Shown here in pieces: positions 7,180 to 11,895 of a stretch of 11,895 bases of DNA. Origin of the DNA: Flavobacteriales bacterium (GTDB lineage: Bacteria; Bacteroidota; Bacteroidia; Flavobacteriales_D; Parvicellaceae). The stretch's first letter is position 1; the number at the start of each line of letters is the position of its first letter. The DNA lies in the NCBI GenBank assembly GCA_026993705.1, contig JALWSJ010000386.1, forward strand, positions 1 to 11,895. The letters run 5' to 3'. The translations under genes and the position numbers were made by a program. The notes under the pieces are model-generated. The model worked only from the letters and a program-made list of their open reading frames with translations. It was not told the origin of the DNA and did no database searches.

Positions 7180-8400
7180 ATGAAAAAGATATTCATTCCT
7201 CTACTTTTAATCTCATTAAAAAGTATAGCACAACAACCTAAAGACAAAGGAATATACGTTAAAGAACCGGTCAGTTACTACCAACACACAATCGTTAAAT
7301 CATTAAACGGAACACACGATACGGTACAACACCTGAAATTTAAAGTTGACAATCAAGGAAAAAACTTTCCCACCAATCCCAAACTATATACAACGGTGTG
7401 GCACAGTCCTAAAATATCACAAGGAAATACTGGTACGTGTTGGTCGTTTTCCACTTCGTCTTTTATAGAAAGTGAAATTTTTAGAATAACAGGGAAATCC
7501 ATCAATCTTTCTGAAATGTACACCGTCTATTGGGAATATGTAGAACGAACCAAATACTTTGTTCAACATAAAGGAAAAATGCACTTAGGCGAAGGCTCAG
7601 AAACCAATGCTATTGCTAAGATAATGAAATTATACGGTGCAGTTCCTTACTATGCTTACAAAGGAAAATCGGGAGATGATGTTTTCTATAATCACGAACA
7701 AATGTTTGCCGAAATAGAACAACTTTTTGCAGAAATAAAAGCAAATAACGATTGGAATGAAGACAAAGCTATACAAGAAGTCAGGGCAATTTTAGATAAA
7801 TATATCGGAAAAGCACCAACGGAATTTGAATACGAAGGTAAAAAAATCACTCCAAAAGAGTTTTTAAAAATCATACAAATAAATCCCGATGATTATGTCA
7901 ACTTTATGAGCCTTATGCAGTCGCCTTATTACACTAAAACAATCTACGATGTACCTGATAATTGGTGGCGAGATTCCAACTACTACAATCTGCCTTTAGA
8001 CGATTTTATGGCACTTATAAAATCAGCTATAGAAACAGGATTTAGCATGAGCATAGGTGGCGATGTTTCAGAACCCGGATTCGATAAAATCTCACAAACC
8101 GCAACCATTCCTACATTTGATATTCCTTCAGACTACATAGACGAATCGGCAAGACAACTACGTTTTAACAACGGAGCGACCACCGACGACCACGCCATGC
8201 ACTTAATCGGATATTACGTTAAAGACGGAACTACTTGGTTTTTAATCAAAGATTCTGGTTCAGGTTCAAGAAATGCAGGCGAACAAGATGAAAAGTTTGG
8301 CTATTATTTTATGCACGAAGATTATGTAAAACTAAAAATGATGACCATAACCATCCACAAAGATGGTGCTCAGTGGATTATGGATAAGATGAAGGAGTAA
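7180..8400 (+). CDS. secreted C1-family (bleomycin-hydrolase-like) cysteine peptidase
   Basis: This is a papain-superfamily protein predicted to cleave peptides outside the cytoplasm. The 406 residues start with a signal peptide (MKKIFIPLLLISLKSIAQ). The active-site segment SQGNTGTCWSFS gives the oxyanion Gln81 and nucleophile Cys87. DDHAMHLIGYY gives the catalytic His338 in the HAM form typical of the C1B/bleomycin hydrolase group. Where papain-like enzymes usually have NSW, this protein reads KDSGSGS, with Asp358 in the position of the catalytic asparagine and no tryptophan. The insert of roughly 190 residues between the Cys and His regions also fits C1B proteins. I see no T9SS sorting domain. 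It has its own promoter and lies 52 bp before the beta-helix gene, so the two may be co-expressed. The substrate is unknown. Confidence 0.82.
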   Translation: MKKIFIPLLLISLKSIAQQPKDKGIYVKEPVSYYQHTIVKSLNGTHDTVQHLKFKVDNQGKNFPTNPKLYTTVWHSPKISQGNTGTCWSFSTSSFIESEIFRITGKSINLSEMYTVYWEYVERTKYFVQHKGKMHLGEGSETNAIAKIMKLYGAVPYYAYKGKSGDDVFYNHEQMFAEIEQLFAEIKANNDWNEDKAIQEVRAILDKYIGKAPTEFEYEGKKITPKEFLKIIQINPDDYVNFMSLMQSPYYTKTIYDVPDNWWRDSNYYNLPLDDFMALIKSAIETGFSMSIGGDVSEPGFDKISQTATIPTFDIPSDYIDESARQLRFNNGATTDDHAMHLIGYYVKDGTTWFLIKDSGSGSRNAGEQDEKFGYYFMHEDYVKLKMMTITIHKDGAQWIMDKMKE

Positions 8401-9239
8401 TAAAAATCAGTAATAATCTCTATCCAAACTAAAGACTAAAACTTAAAAACAAATGAGAAATCTATTTTTTTTACTCTTATTCATTACAACTTACACAAAA
8501 GCTCAAACAGCACCAATTGTATATGTTTCAGGTGATGGTAGTGGAGATTTTAATGCGTATGGAGATACAGCACAAGTAGTAATTAATCAAGCCTTAGATT
8601 TTGTAGCTGCTAACCCTAGCTTTACCACAGTCTATTTAAAGGGAGAACATACCTACTACATCAATGAACCAATTTTCATTTCAAGCAACACAACTCTTAC
8701 AGGCGATAGTACCGCTACTATAGAATTAAAAGCAAATGTGCAATGGTGGACACAAAACAAACCAATGATTGCTCAAAAAGGACGTAATACTCAATGGAAT
8801 GCATGGGGAGATGTTGGGGATAGTATTGCAAACGTAGAAATTTACGGTTTTGAAATTAGTGGAGGAATACTTCAACAAGAACCTACTGGTGCAGAATTTA
8901 TCCCTATTATCCATTTCTGCTATCCGCATAATATATCCATTCACGATATGCACATTCACGACAGCAAATGGGATGTCATCCGCCTTACGAGTTCAGGAGG
9001 AATTAACGGCGACACACAACAAGATTGTAATATCTCGAAAATCTATAACAATCACATAGAACATTCAGGACACGAAGGAATTTGTTTTGTCGGTCTAAAA
9101 AATTTTAAAATCTATAACAACATTATTTACTCTACCAGAACAAACAGCGGAATAAGATGTAAAGATGATGACAATTTTGATGTGTACAACAACGTTATCG
9201 GAAATGCTATTGCTAAATATTCAAGTGGTTATGCTGGTA

Positions 9240-9245
9240 TTTTTT
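9240..9245 (+). other. homopolymer T6, site of the frameshift
   Basis: Six T follow ATGCTGGTA. With six, the frame reads ATT TTT TGT CGA and stops at 9272-9274. With five, it reads ATT TTT GTC GAA and stays open to 10835. Protein similarity to the beta-helix pattern resumes immediately after the run in the other frame, so the shift is placed here or within a few bases. Confidence 0.75.
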
Positions 9246-9752
9246 GTCGAAAATCAATATACTCCACTCGTTGAACATGCTGAGATTTTCAACAACGTTA
9301 TTTATGGAAAAAACGGAGGCATACATTTGGGCAGTGACGAACAAGTAGGGAGCCTTCCCTACCCTTTCGGTACGAGAAAAAATATTAATATCCACCACAA
9401 CAAAATATACAAAACAAAAGACGACATTACCGATACTGGGTTTATCATGGAAGGTGGCATAACCATAGCAGGATACGATAGTACTCGCATTGAACACAAT
9501 ATCATTGATGGTTGTACAACTGATGGTATAATATTTAACAACCGATTAGCTGACGGCTCTGGTTACCATACTTTTGTAAGAAACAACATCATAATGAATG
9601 TAAGCGATACGGCTTTAAACAACAGAGATGCTTCGATACATACGTTTGTTTCTGATAATAACCTATTCTATAACAATGGTACTAATTATGCAAACGCCAA
9701 CTCTACAACAGATATTTATGACAACCCATTATTTGCTTCATCACATAGCACA

Positions 9753-10388
9753 TTAAATCAATGGCATCATATTGTTGCTACTTATAGCAACACAACAGAA
9801 CAAATGAAAATATATGTTGATGGTGTTGAGAACATTAGTAGAAAATTATCAGGTTTTGGTAATATGGCAAATAATACCGATAACTTACTAGTTGGAATTG
9901 AAGGTAGCGATGGTTTTTCAGGTAGAATAGACGAATTAGCTATTTGGAATAAAGCACTTACAGCGTCAGAAATAAACAACATATACAACCAAGGTACTCC
10001 TACTACTCTATCTGGTGGACTAACCACAAATCTCCAAGCATATTATAATTTTAATAATACATGGAATGACGCAAGTGGAAATGCCTTTAACCCAATAGCT
10101 AGTACTGCTACTTTTACTACAGATGCCTTACTTGGCTCACATGCAGGACTATTTGACGGTACTACTGGTGTTCAGTATCCGACAACACTTTCTACTACTA
10201 ATGGTATTACTATATCTTTATGGACGTACAGAACCGATTTAACAAACGATTACCAACCTTTAGTAAGCAAAGGCTCTCCGTCGAGCACTACTGCTTTTAA
10301 CTTATACTTTTCTCAAGAAAGTGTAGAGTTTGATTTGGGTAATGGAACATATATAGCAACGTTAGAAGCTAACATCTTAAACCCTTGG
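9753..10388 (+). other. circularly permuted LamG module inserted in the beta-helix gene
   Basis: The protein reads LNQWHHIVATYS, IYVDGVE and GRIDELAIWNKALTASEI first, which is the C-terminal half of a LamG/concanavalin-like domain. A linker follows, then AYYNFNNTWNDASGN, GLFDGTTG and ITISLWTY, which is the N-terminal half, ending in LEANILN. The order is therefore second half then first half, adding up to one domain. The module is flanked by TTAAATCAATGG (9753-9764) and TTAAACCCTTGG (10377-10388), which match at 9 of 12 bases, encode L-N-Q-W and L-N-P-W, and are 624 bp (208 codons) apart. Beta-helix sequence lies on both sides: DNPLFAS before, DYHIKSEYGHW after. Confidence 0.7.
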
Positions 10389-10610
10389 GAAATTGATTAT
10401 CATATAAAATCTGAGTACGGGCACTGGAACGGAACTACTTGGATAAACGATACGGAAACAAGTCCTTGTTTGGACGCTGGTTATACTGCATCAGATTATT
10501 CAAATGAACCCAACCCAAATGGCGACAGGGTAAATATTGGTGTCTATGGAAATACGATTGAAGCTTCAAAAAGTAATCCAACATCTAGTATTCAAACTTT
10601 AGAAAATACT

Positions 10611-10832
10611 TCACTAACCATCTACCCCAACCCTACATCATCAAAAGTCTTTGTTGATAGTCATTTGAATGGACATCAATATGAAGTAGTTTCTATAACT
10701 GGTACAGTTATAAAAAAAGGTTTATTAGTAAACAACAGCATAGAATTATCAAAATTAGAGACTGGTATCTATTTTATAAAAATTACTGACACTCATTATA
10801 ATGAGATTAAGGTTGTTAAAGTAATTAAAGAG
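10611..10832 (+). other. T9SS type A C-terminal sorting domain (coding segment)
   Basis: The last 74 residues begin SLTIYPNPTSSKVFVDS, run through YEVVSITGTVIKKG and end LETGIYFIKITD and KVVKVIKE. This YPNP to GIYF to KxVK pattern is the Bacteroidota sorting domain that directs proteins through the outer-membrane type IX secretion system, where it is normally cleaved. The protein would be surface-attached or released only if the frameshift is absent or bypassed. Confidence 0.9.
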
Positions 10833-10864
10833 TAAGAAGTGAAATATACTTATACAACTCTTTA
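10826..10864 (+). terminator. weak hairpin over the stop codon of the beta-helix gene
   Basis: TAAAGAGT (10826-10833) pairs perfectly with ACTCTTTA (10857-10864) around a 23-nt loop that can form a short inner stem. There is no following T tract and the stem overlaps the stop codon, so termination is only a possibility. Confidence 0.25.
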
Positions 10865-10875
10865 TGTAGATTAAC

Positions 10876-10974
10876 GAACTTGTTTAAAGATAACTTGCTA
10901 AACTACGCGTAAAGCCTCCGATAGCTATCGGTACATTTACGCTCGCTATTAGCCTGTCAACTTTAAACAAGTTC
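10876..10974. repeat. nested palindrome C (99 nt) in the convergent gap
   Basis: A perfect 14-bp outer stem (GAACTTGTTTAAAG, 10876-10889, with 10961-10974) encloses three further nested stems. These are GCTAA with TTAGC (10897-10901/10949-10953), GCGTAAA with TTTACGC (10907-10913/10936-10942), and the perfect palindrome CCGATAGCTATCGG (10918-10931) at the tip. No reading frame of note crosses it. It shares a core with the palindrome downstream. It resembles a REP- or MITE-like intergenic repeat, but no transposase is present. Confidence 0.65.
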
Positions 10975-10992
10975 AACATGAAATAGACTCAA

Positions 10993-11169
10993 ACCTTAAA
11001 TCCGCAAGTGAAGTTCTATTATAAAGCCAAACTACGCATCATTATTGGCAATGTTCGTTTTTCGATACTCACCGTAGCTATGGCTACGTTTGCGTGTCTC
11101 AAAACTGTGCTAGACCAATACTAATGTGTATTTTACTTTTCATAACGAAATCACTTGCGGATTTAAGGT
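10993..11169. repeat. large palindrome D (177 nt) in the convergent gap
   Basis: A perfect 19-bp outer stem pairs 10993-11011 (ACCTTAAATCCGCAAGTGA) with 11151-11169. Inside lie GCCAAACTACGCAT (11026-11039), a tip hairpin CGTAGC/GCTACG (11073-11078 with 11083-11088), and ACGCA/TGCGT and TATTGG/CCAATA pairings that cannot both form without crossing. Together with palindrome C it fills most of the 360 non-coding bases between the beta-helix gene and the minus-strand membrane gene. It could also end transcription from both sides. Confidence 0.65.
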
Positions 11170-11195
11170 CAAATGAAACGTGAAAAACCATACTT

Positions 11196-11895
11196 CTATT
11201 GAAGCTCAATAGAAACATATTCATATACATCAAATATTTCTTGAAAATGGTTCTGATTTACTAAAGCATAATTCGCATCTAGCTCTTTCTTGATGTTATT
11301 ATAAGGAAAGGAAAAACTTGATGCAGCATCAAGAAAAACTATTCTTTTCCATTTTTTAACATCTATTTCATCGATATTATTAACTCCGTAAACATTCTCC
11401 AACTTCAATGATGTGATGATGTTTGAGTAAATACTATCTTCATTATAGTTTTTGAAAGTTTCAATATCATAGTAATATGCAAAATTTATGAGAAAATAAG
11501 ACGGTGATAATAATACGAGTGTATTTGAATCCTTCGTTTCTTTAATCTTATCAATCGTTTCTTTGACATTTCTCTTGTTTGAAATATTGGGTTTAACAGT
11601 ACTAATGAATAGTACAATAATTACCATTGGAACTATATATCTATATTTTTGTTGTTCTACAATATAATCTACTGAAATTGCAATAACCAAACTAAAAGCA
11701 ACAGCAGTTGGCATTAGATACCTATCCAAAAACATTGGAACATAGTATGAAATACCGAACATAAAAAAGAAAATAAAGAAAAACCAAAACAATATAAATA
11801 CAGTATTTTTATTTATGACCTCACACTTATTTCTTATTTTACTCAACATAATTTTGATAAAAAACATAAGAAGAACCGTAATAACTACAACAGCA
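11196..11895 (-). CDS. membrane glycosyltransferase, GT39/ArnT-like, C-terminal part
   Basis: The minus-strand frame ends at a TAG (11198-11196) and stays open to the window edge. The codons beyond the first in-view methionine still encode a hydrophobic stretch (AVVVITVLLMFF), so the start lies outside. About 233 residues are visible. They include at least four hydrophobic segments, with VPMFLDRYLMPTAVAFSL between them: the F-x-x-RYL-x-P pattern seen near the C-terminus of polyprenyl-phosphate-sugar glycosyltransferases of the GT39/ArnT/PMT type. A soluble tail of about 130 residues follows the last membrane segment. These proteins usually transfer a sugar from a lipid carrier to a glycan, lipid or protein on the periplasmic side. 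The catalytic N-terminal part is not in the window, so the assignment is tentative. Confidence 0.55.
   Translation of the reverse strand, partial: AVVVITVLLMFFIKIMLSKIRNKCEVINKNTVFILFWFFFIFFFMFGISYYVPMFLDRYLMPTAVAFSLVIAISVDYIVEQQKYRYIVPMVIIVLFISTVKPNISNKRNVKETIDKIKETKDSNTLVLLSPSYFLINFAYYYDIETFKNYNEDSIYSNIITSLKLENVYGVNNIDEIDVKKWKRIVFLDAASSFSFPYNNIKKELDANYALVNQNHFQEIFDVYEYVSIELQ

Larger units (their letters stand above)
8453..10835 (+). pseudogene. T9SS-secreted parallel beta-helix protein with LamG insert, frameshifted
   Basis: As sequenced, one frame runs from the ATG at 8453 to a TGA at 9272-9274 (273 residues); the rest continues in another frame to 10835. Dropping one T from the run at 9240-9245 joins them into 793 residues, reading AGIFVENQYTPLVEH across the join. 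The protein has a signal peptide (MRNLFFLLLFITTYTKAQ) and a right-handed beta-helix at about 20-430 with repeated NN-hydrophobic-IY turns (KIYNNHIE, KIYNNIIY, EIFNNVIY, NIHHNKIY). A permuted LamG module occupies about 434-641. The helix tail follows (DYHIKSEYGHW, NIGVYGN), then a T9SS type A sorting domain at 720-793. Such proteins often act on or bind polysaccharide, but no catalytic residues can be assigned. No strong promoter precedes it, so it may share that of the peptidase gene. Pseudogene, sequencing error and slippage-switched gene all remain possible. Confidence 0.8.

Noticed and set aside
9165..9245. Independent start for the second half of the beta-helix gene
   Set aside because: The first 27 residues or so of that frame are an out-of-frame reading of the beta-helix segment; continuity with the first frame at the T6 run explains the second half better.
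10876..11169. Integron attC site or cassette array
   Set aside because: The palindromes lack the GTTRRRY and RYYYAAC core sites at their ends and no integrase is present; the similarity is only in being large hairpins.
1..11895. CRISPR array, tRNA, rRNA, IS element or phage genes
   Set aside because: No regularly spaced direct repeats, no cloverleaf, no rRNA-like sequence and no transposase, integrase or structural phage protein was seen on either strand.

Overview
This window looks like chromosome from a Bacteroidota member, most likely Flavobacteriia. The DNA is AT-rich and start codons lack Shine-Dalgarno sequences. Several genes are preceded by the Bacteroidota -7 box TAnnTTTG. One product ends in a type IX secretion (T9SS) sorting domain. 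The window is a housekeeping block joined to a more accessory right-hand part.

Left part (1-7047). Bases 1-410 hold only a possible gene end and several hairpins. The most notable is an approximately 140-nt structured intergenic element that reads best on the minus strand (248-386). Then come serA (minus strand, D-3-phosphoglycerate dehydrogenase) and, divergently, a plus-strand series: a DUF853/HerA-like ATPase, trmD (tRNA m1G37 methyltransferase), a radical SAM protein, a small lipoprotein and comEC (DNA-uptake channel). The short gaps suggest partial co-transcription; trmD, the HerA-like gene and the lipoprotein gene may also have promoters of their own.

Right part (7048-10835). A clear promoter precedes a secreted C1-family (bleomycin-hydrolase-like) cysteine peptidase. 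A large secreted parallel beta-helix protein with a T9SS sorting domain follows 52 bp later. That gene is split by a one-base shift in a run of six T. It also carries one LamG period that is circularly permuted and inserted in frame between two related L-N-x-W sites, which looks like a module gained by recombination at short homology. Coding-strand G/C balance reverses at about 7050, so this pair may have a different history from the left block.

End (10836-11895). A convergent, non-coding 360-bp gap holds two large nested palindromes with unrelated outer arms but a shared, diverged core, probably two members of one intergenic repeat family. The last gene is the C-terminal part of a membrane glycosyltransferase (GT39/ArnT-like) on the minus strand, cut by the window edge.

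I see no CRISPR array, tRNA, rRNA, transposase, or defence or biosynthetic cluster. The best leads for something undescribed are the permuted LamG insertion, the paired palindromes with a common core, and the structured element beside serA.
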